From Bacillota bacterium (GTDB taxonomy: Bacteria > Bacillota > Clostridia > Oscillospirales > Ethanoligenentaceae), in the NCBI GenBank assembly GCA_023391835.1, contig JAEWAE010000069.1, positions 8,471 to 72,470 of the forward strand: a stretch of 64,000 nt of DNA, given 5' to 3'. This document shows, one piece after another, positions 9,372-16,500 of this stretch. The notes under the pieces are model-generated. The model did not search any database, had not been told where the DNA came from, and saw only the letters and a list, made by a program, of their open reading frames with translations. Positions within the stretch are counted from its first letter, which is position 1, and each line of letters begins with the position of its first letter. Made by a program: the position numbers and the translations under genes.

Positions 9372-9397
9372 CTCGTACAAAGGAACGATGGTATCCT
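9368..9397 (+). promoter_or_regulatory. Candidate rightward promoter of the phage-like operon
   Basis: A -35 TTGACT (9368-9373) and -10-like TATCCT (9392-9397) separated by 18 bp. The -10 is weak, so activation or an alternative site is possible. The -35 lies in the degenerate operator 2, so binding there would block it. It would drive the operon starting at 9511. Confidence 0.45.
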
Positions 9398-9482
9398 TAT
9401 TTTGCTCTTAAGCGCGGCATCCGGGCGAAGCGGACAGGCCGGGGCACCGATCGGAGCCGGCTGCGGCCCGCTATGCCCCGAA

Positions 9483-9501
9483 TGTTGCAAAATGAGCAAC
9501 A
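9483..9501. promoter_or_regulatory. Operator 3: second perfect TGTTGC-N7-GCAACA, abutting a ribosome binding site
   Basis: Identical half-sites and spacing to operator 1, with spacer AAAATGA. The site ends one base into the AGGAGG that serves the ATG at 9511. As DNA it could act as a roadblock operator about 90 bp after the rightward promoter. As RNA the half-sites form a hairpin next to the ribosome binding site. Confidence 0.7.
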
Positions 9502-9510
9502 GGAGGACGC

Positions 9511-9726
9511 ATGAATCGCACGGATCTGTTTTTCCGGCTGGCGCAGCTGCGCTGGCTGGAACCCGCGGAGGGCAGAAAAGTCGCCGGGCCCGGGACGGAC
9601 GGAGCGGATATTGGGGAGGAGGATACGGATGGGGCGAACGCTGGATGCGAGCCGAAAAGAATTGGCGGAGCGGAGCCTGGGTCTGGTGGAAGAAGTGCTG
9701 AGCCGGGCGGGGCTCCGGGCGGATGA
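9511..9726 (+). CDS. Small hypothetical protein, first gene of the rightward operon
   Basis: A 71-aa frame with an ideal AGGAGG 4 bases before its ATG, placed directly after operator 3. The N-terminal part (MNRTDLFFRLAQLRWLEPAEG) looks like a short amphipathic helix. From about residue 40 on it overlaps the next gene in another frame and is low-complexity Gly/Glu/Pro, so that part may be a by-product of overlap. It could be a genuine small protein or a leader that couples translation to the sigma-like gene. No family is recognised. Confidence 0.45.
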   Translation: MNRTDLFFRLAQLRWLEPAEGRKVAGPGTDGADIGEEDTDGANAGCEPKRIGGAEPGSGGRSAEPGGAPGG

Positions 9727-10174
9727 GGACGCACGGGGGGCGGGCAGCCTGGGCCTTTGCCGGGCCGCGGCGCTCTGGGAGCCGGACGGCGGGGAATTCG
9801 CCGCCTTTGCCCGCCGCAGGATCGCGGAAGAGATCGACGCATGGCGACGCAGTTCCCTCCCCCTTGCCGGGGCGGTGCCTTTCCGGGAACCGGCTGTAGA
9901 GGACCCAGGCTACCGTCTGGCGGAGGCACGCATGACGCTTGCCGCCGCAGATGCCGCGCTGCCGGGTCTTGTGGGTGCGCGGCCGGCTCTGGCTGGCCGG
10001 ATGGCGCTGCGGGGCGCCGATGTGCGGGCCGTTGCCGTGCGGCTGGGGATGAGCCGGCAGTCGGCCCGGCGGGCGCTGTGCCGGTGTGCCCGGGCGCTTC
10101 GCCGATGGGAGGACAGAGGGACACACCGGATGCGCGAAGGAGGAAGGCCGGATGGAAGAGATCCGCTGGATTGA
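9629..10174 (+). CDS. Sigma-70-like protein of the phage-like element
   Basis: 181-aa protein resembling a divergent sigma factor. Residues 11-75 look like region 2 (ELAERSLGLVEEVLSRAG, then SLGLCRAAALWEP, then FAAFARRRIAEEIDAWRR). Residues 104-160 resemble region 4, with a helix-turn-helix DVRAVAVRLGMSRQSARRAL. The start at 9629 is chosen because GGAGGAGG precedes it by 7 nt. Position at the head of the operon suggests an activator of late genes or a phage-type sigma. Being degenerate it might instead be only a DNA-binding remnant of the family. Confidence 0.65.
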   Translation: MGRTLDASRKELAERSLGLVEEVLSRAGLRADEDARGAGSLGLCRAAALWEPDGGEFAAFARRRIAEEIDAWRRSSLPLAGAVPFREPAVEDPGYRLAEARMTLAAADAALPGLVGARPALAGRMALRGADVRAVAVRLGMSRQSARRALCRCARALRRWEDRGTHRMREGGRPDGRDPLD

Positions 10175-10451
10175 GACACCGCCCTGCCGCAGTTGTGTGC
10201 CGCAGCCGGAATTCCGCAGGCGTTACGCCTGCCTGGGCTGCGAAAAGCTGCGGCCGCGGCCGGAAAAGCGACGGCGGAAGGCCGATCACCCAACGGCATC
10301 CGCCCAAAGACGGTATGACCCGCGGGAGGCGGTGCGGATTTGTGCGATGCGGGCGGCGGGGCGCTCCTATGGTGAGATTGCGGCGTCTCTCTCGCTGCCC
10401 CGTTCCACCGTGCAGGGCATCGTGGCCCGTGCCGCCAGGGGGAACGGATGA
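10152..10451 (+). CDS. Small Cys-rich helix-turn-helix protein
   Basis: 99-aa protein. The N-terminus has two CxxC pairs (CRSC near residue 11 and CLGC near 26) that could bind zinc. The C-terminus has a resolvase/sigma-region-4-like helix-turn-helix (GRSYGEIAASLSLPRSTVQGIV, about residues 69-90). The start overlaps the end of the sigma-like gene, has GGAGGAAGG upstream, and its stop overlaps the next ATG by 4 bp. It may be a regulator or a packaging-site recognition accessory. Function not known. Confidence 0.6.
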   Translation: MEEIRWIETPPCRSCVPQPEFRRRYACLGCEKLRPRPEKRRRKADHPTASAQRRYDPREAVRICAMRAAGRSYGEIAASLSLPRSTVQGIVARAARGNG

Positions 10452-10801
10452 AGGCGCGGGGGAGCCCTTCCCTGCGGGAACTGCGCCGGCGGGTGGATGC
10501 CTATTTTGCGGGGGAGGAGACCGTGCGCAGCCCGGCGGGGCTGGCGCTGGCCGTCGGGCTCGACGCCGACACGCTGGAAGCCATGCGGGAAGCCGACGAC
10601 AACACGGGCCGCCTGCTGCGGCTGGCCATGACCCGGCTGGAAAAGGAAATCGTGGAAAACGGTCTGCGCGGCAAATGCAGCGCCACCATGACGACCTTTT
10701 TGCTCAAGACCCGGTTTGGCTACCGGGAAAAGGGCGCGCCGCCCAAAGAGGGGGAGGCCCCGGTGGAGCTGCCGGAGGAGCTGAAAAAATATGCGGTCTG
10801 A
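10448..10801 (+). CDS. Probable terminase small subunit
   Basis: 117-aa helical protein directly upstream of the large terminase. The segment TRLEKEIVENGLRGKC, TMTTFLLKTRFGYREK (about residues 59-95) resembles the conserved part of small terminase proteins of Firmicute phages, in which the LLK..FGY motif is typical. Small terminases recognise the packaging site on phage DNA and load the motor. It overlaps the preceding gene by 4 bp. Identity rests on motif memory and position. Confidence 0.7.
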   Translation: MKARGSPSLRELRRRVDAYFAGEETVRSPAGLALAVGLDADTLEAMREADDNTGRLLRLAMTRLEKEIVENGLRGKCSATMTTFLLKTRFGYREKGAPPKEGEAPVELPEELKKYAV

Positions 10802-10843
10802 AAAGGCCCGCCCTCCGCCTGCCGGACCGAAACGAGGGCGGAA

Positions 10844-12202
10844 ATGAGCGAGAATGTTTCCAGACGAAAACGCGGGTGCACACTGCGGCTGCCGGGCGAG
10901 CCGAGTGAGCGGCAGCGGGAATTCCTGCGGGCCGGGCAGCGCTACGTCGCCTACGGCGGGGCGCGGGGCGGGGGCAAATCCTGGGCGCTGCGGCGCAAAT
11001 GTGTCATTCTGGCGCTGGGGTTCCCGGGCATCCGCATTCTGCTGCTGCGGCGCACGCTGCAGGAACTGCGCGAAAACCACACGCTGCCGCTGCGGGCGGA
11101 ACTGGGCCGGGCGGTGCGTTACAGCGCCGAGCAGAAAGCCTTTATTTTTCCCGGCGGGAGCCGGCTCAAGCTCGGCTACTGCGACGCCGACTCGGATGTG
11201 ACCCAATATCAGGGGCAGGAATACGACGTGATCGCCATGGATGAGGGGACACAATTCACCGAGTACCAGTTCGAATGTCTCAAGGCATGTCTGCGCGGCG
11301 GGCGGCCGGGCTGCCCCAAGCGGTTTTATATCACCTGCAATCCCGGCGGCGTGGGGCACGCCTGGGTCAAGCGGCTATTTATCGACCGGCAGTACCGGGC
11401 GGGCGAGCGTGCGGCGGATTACGCCTTTATCCCCGCGCGGGTGACGGACAACGACTATCTGATGCGCGTCAACCCCGATTATCTGCTCCAACTGGAAAGC
11501 CTGCCGGAAAAGCTTAAAAAAGCGTGGCTCTACGGCGAGTGGGATGCCTTTGACGGGCAGTTTTTCCCGGAATTTTCACGGGAAATCCACGTCTGCACGC
11601 CGTTCCCTATCCCGGCCCAGTGGCAGCGGTATTATGTCAACGATTATGGGCTGGATATGCTGGCCGGGCTGTGGATCGCCGTTTCGCCGGAAGGGGACGC
11701 CTATGTCTACCGGGAAATCTACCGTTCCGGGCTGGTGGCAAGCGAGGCGGCCCGGGCGGCACTCGGGTGCGAAGAGCCGGGTGAGCGCATCGAGGTGCGG
11801 CTTGCGCCGCCCGATCTGTGGGGCCGAAGCCGTGACAGCGGGCTGACGGTGGTGGAGCTTTTCGCCCGGGAGGGAATCGTCTTTTGCCGGGCGGACAACG
11901 ACCGGGTGCAGGGCTGGATGGCGCTGCGGGAATGGCTCCGGCCCCGGGAAGGAACGGACGGGCGCAAAAGCGCGCGGCTGCGGATTTTTGCCAACTGCGT
12001 CAATCTCATCCGCACGTTGCCGCTGCTGCAATTCGACCGCCGCAACCCCAACGACTGCGCGGGCGAGCCCCACGAGCTGACCCATGCACCCGACGCACTG
12101 CGTTACTTCGCCGCCATGCGGCGGGCCCCGTGGGGAGGGCAGGACGACGTGCAGACGGCGCGCGGCGGGGTGCCGGAGGAATATCTGCACATTTACGACT
12201 GA
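10844..12202 (+). CDS. Terminase large subunit (DNA-packaging ATPase/nuclease)
   Basis: 452-aa motor protein that pumps DNA into proheads and cuts it. A Walker A-like GGARGGGKS spans residues 38-46 and a Walker B VIAMDEG lies near 129-135. The C-terminal RNase H-like nuclease domain begins around residue 262 with VNDYGLDMLAGLW, the first acidic motif, and ends with the DALRY motif near residue 418. All key residues appear intact, so packaging activity may be retained. This is the best-supported phage gene in the window. Confidence 0.95.
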   Translation: MSENVSRRKRGCTLRLPGEPSERQREFLRAGQRYVAYGGARGGGKSWALRRKCVILALGFPGIRILLLRRTLQELRENHTLPLRAELGRAVRYSAEQKAFIFPGGSRLKLGYCDADSDVTQYQGQEYDVIAMDEGTQFTEYQFECLKACLRGGRPGCPKRFYITCNPGGVGHAWVKRLFIDRQYRAGERAADYAFIPARVTDNDYLMRVNPDYLLQLESLPEKLKKAWLYGEWDAFDGQFFPEFSREIHVCTPFPIPAQWQRYYVNDYGLDMLAGLWIAVSPEGDAYVYREIYRSGLVASEAARAALGCEEPGERIEVRLAPPDLWGRSRDSGLTVVELFAREGIVFCRADNDRVQGWMALREWLRPREGTDGRKSARLRIFANCVNLIRTLPLLQFDRRNPNDCAGEPHELTHAPDALRYFAAMRRAPWGGQDDVQTARGGVPEEYLHIYD

Positions 12203-12220
12203 CCGTGAGGGGATGAAAAA

Positions 12221-12445
12221 ATGGTGCAATTGGCAGTGGGAGCCGCCTCGGGGGCGCTGGTATGCCTTTTCGGCATGTGGGCGTTCCTGCGGGGGCAGAC
12301 GGCCGGGATGGACGCCGCCGCCGGTGTGCGGCCGCGCCTGACGCAGCGGCGGAGCGGGCGGGAGTCGGACGATCTGACCGATCAGGTGAAGGCGCTTTTC
12401 GCCCAGCCGGAAGAGACGCCGATAAAACGGGGGGATGAAGTTTGA
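12221..12445 (+). CDS. Small one-helix membrane or adaptor protein
   Basis: 74 aa. A hydrophobic N-terminal segment (about residues 4-25, LAVGAASGALVCLFGMWAFL) precedes a charged tail. It starts 18 bp after the terminase and overlaps the portal start by 11 bp, so it is translated within the head operon. I recognise no family. It could be a packaging accessory or an inserted morphogenesis factor. Confidence 0.55.
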   Translation: MVQLAVGAASGALVCLFGMWAFLRGQTAGMDAAAGVRPRLTQRRSGRESDDLTDQVKALFAQPEETPIKRGDEV

Positions 12446-14039
12446 ACAGGACAGACCGGGCGGGGCCCGGAGAAAGGGGGCCGCAGGCGTGACGGCGGAG
12501 GAGGTCTGGGCCCGCTATCAGGCGGGCATCCGATTCAAGTGCGACATCGGGCTTTACGATACGGTGACACGCAACGAGCGTTTTTTTGCCGGTGACCAGT
12601 GGGCGGGCGTGCGTGCGCCCGATCTGCCAAAGCCCGTGGTCAATTTCATCAAGCGGGCCTGCCAGCAGCGCATCGGCGAGGTGCGCGTCAACCCCCTGCG
12701 GGTGATCTTTACGGCGGAAGAATACCCGGCGCAGCAGACGGGGGACGATCCCCCGGCCGACGATGGGGCGGCGCGGCTGCTAAACTCGCTTTTTCGCGCC
12801 GACTGGGAGCGGCTCAAAATGGATGCGCTCAGCCTCGACGGTCTGCAGGACGCCTGCATCAGCGGCGACTGCATCCTTTACACCTATTGGGACGCGGGGG
12901 CCGACACCGGGCAGGCCGCCCGGGGGCAGGCGGAAGCGGAGCTTGTCGACAACGTGAACTATTACCCCGGCGACCCCAACGACCGGCGGGTGCAGACCCA
13001 GCCCTATATCATCCTGGCCCGGCGGGAAGCGGCGGCGGACGTGGCGGCTCAGGCGGAACAAAACGGCATGCCGCCGCCGGAGCGGGACATGATCGCCCCC
13101 GACCGCGATGTGTGGACCCAGAGCGGCGATATGGCCGCCTATGAGCTGGCGGACCCGGCGCAGCGCAAATGCGTCACGCTGCTGCTGCTGCGCCGGGATG
13201 CGGCCACTGGGCATATTTTCGCCCAGAAATCCGTGCGCGGCGCCGTTGTGCGTCCCGAATGGGACACGGGGCTGAGCCGTTACCCGCTGGCCATGATGAA
13301 TTGGGAGCTGCGCAAAAACTGCTGTCACGGCTGTGCTGAAATCACGGGTTTGGTGCCCGTGCAGCGGTATGTCAACCAGATGTACGCCATGGCGATGCTT
13401 TTCACCATGCAGTCGGCCTGCCCGAAGCCGCTTTTTAACCAGAGCATGATCCGGGCGTGGAGCACGGCCGTGGGGGAAGCAGTGCCGGTGAACGGGGATG
13501 TGAACGCGGCGGCGCGCTACATGGAGCCGCCGAAGATCGCCTCCGATGCCTTCACGCTGCCCGAAACACTCATTCGCCGCACAATGGAAATGCTCGGGGT
13601 TTCCGACATCGAGCTTGGCAATATCACGCCCACCAACACAAGCGCCCTGGCGCTGGCCCGCAATGCCTCGACCATCCCCGTCGAGTCCATCCGTACGCGG
13701 TTTTACACCATGATGGAGGACTTTGCGCGCAACTGGCTGGATATGCAGTTTGCCTGCTGCACGGTGCCCCGGTGGCGGATGGTGGGCGAGGGCGGCGAGA
13801 GACGGCGGGTGGTCTTCGACGCCGCGGCGCTGCGACGGCGGCTGTGGTCGGTGACGGTGGAAGTGGGGCAGGGTGAGCTCTGGAGTGAGGCGGCGTCGGT
13901 GCAGACCCTCACGAAGCTTTTCGACGCGGGGGCCATCACGGCCGCCCAGTATATCGAGCGGCTGCCGGAGGGGTATATTCCCCGGCGGGCCGCCATGCTC
14001 GGGGAAATGCGCCCCCGGGCCCGGACGGAAAAGGAGTGA
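12435..14039 (+). CDS. Phage portal protein (P22/podovirus-like)
   Basis: 534-aa subunit of the dodecameric portal through which DNA enters the head. Typical features are GDQWAG near residue 52, KPVVNFIKRACQQRIGEVRVNP (about 64-85), a long central region, and the C-terminal helix stretch SALALARNASTIPVESIRTRFYTMMEDFARNWLDMQ. Length suits P22- or SPP1-like portals rather than the shorter HK97 type. It overlaps the small gene upstream and is followed by a scaffold-like gene in the usual head order. Confidence 0.85.
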   Translation: MKFEQDRPGGARRKGAAGVTAEEVWARYQAGIRFKCDIGLYDTVTRNERFFAGDQWAGVRAPDLPKPVVNFIKRACQQRIGEVRVNPLRVIFTAEEYPAQQTGDDPPADDGAARLLNSLFRADWERLKMDALSLDGLQDACISGDCILYTYWDAGADTGQAARGQAEAELVDNVNYYPGDPNDRRVQTQPYIILARREAAADVAAQAEQNGMPPPERDMIAPDRDVWTQSGDMAAYELADPAQRKCVTLLLLRRDAATGHIFAQKSVRGAVVRPEWDTGLSRYPLAMMNWELRKNCCHGCAEITGLVPVQRYVNQMYAMAMLFTMQSACPKPLFNQSMIRAWSTAVGEAVPVNGDVNAAARYMEPPKIASDAFTLPETLIRRTMEMLGVSDIELGNITPTNTSALALARNASTIPVESIRTRFYTMMEDFARNWLDMQFACCTVPRWRMVGEGGERRRVVFDAAALRRRLWSVTVEVGQGELWSEAASVQTLTKLFDAGAITAAQYIERLPEGYIPRRAAMLGEMRPRARTEKE

Positions 14040-14045
14040 CCGGAA

Positions 14046-14555
14046 ATGACGGACGAAGAAAAGACCGCATCGGCGCAGGAAGCGCCGGATGAGACGCAGG
14101 CCGCCGTACAGACGGAAATTTCGCAGGCGGCGCCACCGCCGGATGCCACGGCGGAGATCGACGCGGCGGCAGACACCGGGCCGAAAACCGCGGTGGAGGA
14201 TGCCCGGCTGCGGGCCGAATATCCGGAGGCGGCGGAAAAAGGCATGGCCGGTCTGCCGGAGGACATCGCACGCATGTGTGGGCAGGAGGGACTGAGCCTG
14301 CTCGCGGGCTACCGGCTGGCGGATCTGCGCCGCACCCGGGCGCGCTGCGACGAGCTGGCCGAGCGCTGCCGGGCGGCGGAGGAAAACCGGCGCAACGCCC
14401 TTGCCTCCACCGGCAGTCTGGCAGGCGGCGAGGCAGTGGAACGGGATGACTGCGGCCCCGGCGAATGGGACCGTCTGCCCCCCGCGCTGCAGCGTAAATT
14501 CATCCAGAGCGGGCGAGTGTTCGAATTCATGAAGCGGTGGGGCAAAAACGGCTGA
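14046..14555 (+). CDS. Putative head scaffolding protein
   Basis: 169-aa acidic, Ala/Glu-rich protein between portal and coat genes, where scaffolds are usually encoded. The first 60 residues are low-complexity. The middle and C-terminal part is helical (LLAGYRLADLRRTRARCDELAERCRAAEENRR, likely coiled coil), and it ends with a basic LQRKFIQSGRVFEFMKRWGK, as scaffolds often do for coat binding. No protease gene is nearby, so the scaffold would leave intact as in P22. Assignment is by position and composition. Confidence 0.6.
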   Translation: MTDEEKTASAQEAPDETQAAVQTEISQAAPPPDATAEIDAAADTGPKTAVEDARLRAEYPEAAEKGMAGLPEDIARMCGQEGLSLLAGYRLADLRRTRARCDELAERCRAAEENRRNALASTGSLAGGEAVERDDCGPGEWDRLPPALQRKFIQSGRVFEFMKRWGKNG

Positions 14556-14560
14556 CGCGG

Positions 14561-14576
14561 CGGGGCATCCGCCCCG
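14561..14576 (+). other. Short GC hairpin after the scaffold gene
   Basis: CGGGGC-ATCC-GCCCCG immediately after the scaffold stop, with no T run. It may stabilise or separate the scaffold and coat transcripts. No stronger claim is possible. Confidence 0.35.
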
Positions 14577-14594
14577 GCGTGCCGGAAGGAAACG

Positions 14595-14618
14595 GTTTGA
14601 AAGCCATGGCTTTCAAAC
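14595..14618. repeat. Perfect 24-bp palindrome upstream of the coat gene
   Basis: A self-complementary 24-bp sequence centred on CCATGG (arms GTTTGAAAGCCA / TGGCTTTCAAAC), about 25 bp before the coat start. There is no spacer and no T tract, so it is not a classical terminator. It could be a protein-binding site, an mRNA processing hairpin, or a packaging signal. Confidence 0.6.
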
Positions 14619-14642
14619 GAGAGCGAAAGGACGGTCGAACCT

Positions 14643-15521
14643 ATGAGTTTTGCCAATTTCAAACCGGAAATCTGGTCCACCAAGCTGCTGATGGACCGCG
14701 AGGCCAAAGTGGTGGGGGTGCAGAACAGCTGGCGGCTGTTTGAGGGCGACATCCGCAAATCCGGCGACCGGGTGCATATCCAGGGGCTGGCGGGTGCGAG
14801 CATCAAGGATCTGCCCACCGACGGCGTCATCGACGACCCGGAAAGCATCGAGGACGAGAGCCTGGAGCTTTTCATCGACCAGAAAAAGTACATCAATTTC
14901 CGTCTCGACGACATCGACCGGGTGCAGACCCAGTCTGACGCCATGCAGGCCATCATTGCCAAGACCTCAAACAATCTGGCGAAGATGCAGGACGATTATA
15001 TCTATTCGATCGCCCGGTCGACGGCGGGCAAACTCATCGACGCCACCGGCACGGGGAATGAAATGACTTCGCACAACGTGCTCTCGTACCTCAGCGACGC
15101 GCTGGCGTTCATCCGGTCGGGCCATGTGTATGACAACGGGGATATCTTTTTCGAGGTGCACCCCTATGTCTTCCAGAAGCTGCAGCTGGCCTTCGCGTCG
15201 CTGGGGCAGCAGGGTGGCGACAGCTACCGCAACGGGTTTCGCGGGCCGCTGTTCGGGTGCATGGTGTATGAGAGCAACAGCATCCCCGTCACCGACGCGG
15301 CGGGCAACACCGTGGCGGCCGGCTCGGCGGGCGCGGTGTATCACAATATCATCCGCACCGACGAGGCCATCGCTTTCGCCGAACAGAAAAGTATCGACTT
15401 CAAGGCCTATGAGATCGAGAAGGGCTTCGGCGAGGGCATCAAAGGCTTTACCCTTTACGGCGCCAAAACGGTCAAGCCGGGGGAGCTGGTTTGCCTGAAG
15501 GCGAAGATCGGCAACGAGTAA
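14643..15521 (+). CDS. Major capsid (coat) protein
   Basis: 292-aa probable HK97-fold coat subunit. It follows portal and scaffold and shows coat-like features: an N-terminal WSTKLLMDREAKVVGV arm, SGDRVHIQGL, an E-loop-like acidic stretch with FRLDDIDRVQTQSDA, and C-terminal AIAFAEQKSIDFKAYEIEKGFGEGIKGFTLYGAKTVKPGELVCLKAKI. These resemble the P22 gp5-like/Firmicute coat group. The AGCGAAAGGACGG ribosome binding region is good. It is likely the most abundant product of the operon. Confidence 0.85.
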   Translation: MSFANFKPEIWSTKLLMDREAKVVGVQNSWRLFEGDIRKSGDRVHIQGLAGASIKDLPTDGVIDDPESIEDESLELFIDQKKYINFRLDDIDRVQTQSDAMQAIIAKTSNNLAKMQDDYIYSIARSTAGKLIDATGTGNEMTSHNVLSYLSDALAFIRSGHVYDNGDIFFEVHPYVFQKLQLAFASLGQQGGDSYRNGFRGPLFGCMVYESNSIPVTDAAGNTVAAGSAGAVYHNIIRTDEAIAFAEQKSIDFKAYEIEKGFGEGIKGFTLYGAKTVKPGELVCLKAKIGNE

Positions 15522-15538
15522 GCACGCGACGCGGTAAA

Positions 15539-15563
15539 GCCGGGCGGCGTATCGCCGCCCGGC
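15539..15563 (+). other. Strong hairpin just after the coat gene
   Basis: A perfect 11-bp GC stem (GCCGGGCGGCG / CGCCGCCCGGC) with a TAT loop lies 17 bp after the coat stop. No T run follows, so complete termination is unlikely. A 3'-protecting or partial-attenuation role that raises coat mRNA over downstream mRNA is plausible. Confidence 0.6.
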
Positions 15564-15586
15564 CCCTGTGTGAAAGGAAGTGCCCT

Positions 15587-15958
15587 ATGGCGGAAATTCT
15601 TAAAACTTCCGTGGCTTTCGGCGCGGTGAGCGCGCAGCTGACTTTCACGGCCCTGACCGGGCAGGATTTTTTCAAACTTGATAACGCGGACGGGCGGGTC
15701 ACGCTGCTGATCCGCAATGCCAACACCCAGGGTGCCACGGTGACGCTGTGCGCCGGGGACGGGCAACTGGCCGCACTGGGCGACGTGGCCGTGGCAGTGC
15801 CCGGGGCCCAGACGGTGGCGGTGCCGCTTGCCCGCGTGGATTCGGCCCGGGTGAAATGGCTCGGCGGCGACAGCCGCGGCACGGTGCAGCTGCGTGCGGC
15901 GGCGGACGCGGGCGGCACCGTCGGCGCGGTGAGCGCGGCCGTGTTGTCAGTGGAATGA
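15587..15958 (+). CDS. Small beta-rich virion protein (possible head decoration)
   Basis: 123 aa, predicted as a single beta sandwich with alternating hydrophobic strands and no charged clusters (for example VTLLIRNANTQGATVTLCAG and QTVAVPLARVDSARVKWLGG). ATG 15587 follows AAAGGAAG. The position right after coat suits a decoration or head-completion protein. Family not recognised. Confidence 0.6.
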   Translation: MAEILKTSVAFGAVSAQLTFTALTGQDFFKLDNADGRVTLLIRNANTQGATVTLCAGDGQLAALGDVAVAVPGAQTVAVPLARVDSARVKWLGGDSRGTVQLRAAADAGGTVGAVSAAVLSVE

Positions 15959-16050
15959 AGAATTTATAAGGGATGCGGGAGTGGCCTGCCGGCTGCCGGC
16001 GGGCCCACCCTCCGCTCTTTTGCAGGCGGGCCAAAAAAAGGAGGTGCGCG

Positions 16051-16440
16051 ATGCAGGCAAAAGCGATTGTGGAACAGGCACTGCGGCTGACGGCCCATGT
16101 GAATGCCGCCGGCGCGGTGGAGCCGGGGCGGGAGAGCCGCTATTACGGGTTGGCCCCGGCCATTCTCACCATCCTGCTCACGGAACTTGCCCAGGTGACG
16201 GGCGCGGACGCGCCCCAGCCGCTGCGGAGTCTGACCCAGGAACTGCCGGTGGACGACGGCACGGCCCAGCGAGTGCTGCCGGCGGGGCTTGCCATGTATT
16301 TTGCCCTCACCGATCGGGATGCCGACCAGTATAACCATTTTTCCCAGCTTTATTACGACCGGCTGCTGCCCTCGGCGCGGCCGGACAGTTTCCCGCTGAC
16401 GGACGTCTACGGCGCGGCGGGGGATCCCACCATGCAGTGA
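16051..16440 (+). CDS. Probable head-tail connector/adaptor-like protein
   Basis: 129-aa helical protein; ATG 16051 has AAGGAGG six bases upstream, so the longer upstream frame is ignored. Helices such as SRYYGLAPAILTILLTELAQVTG and VLPAGLAMYFALTDRDADQYNHFSQLYYDRLLP resemble small connector proteins that sit under the portal. Position between coat and hub protein supports an adaptor role similar in place to P22 gp4. Sequence identity to any named family was not established. Confidence 0.5.
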   Translation: MQAKAIVEQALRLTAHVNAAGAVEPGRESRYYGLAPAILTILLTELAQVTGADAPQPLRSLTQELPVDDGTAQRVLPAGLAMYFALTDRDADQYNHFSQLYYDRLLPSARPDSFPLTDVYGAAGDPTMQ

Positions 16441-16500
16441 CTGGGGGATGGAGGAGGGGCGTGAAATGATTTCAGACGGGCAGAGAGGGAGGCGGGCCGC

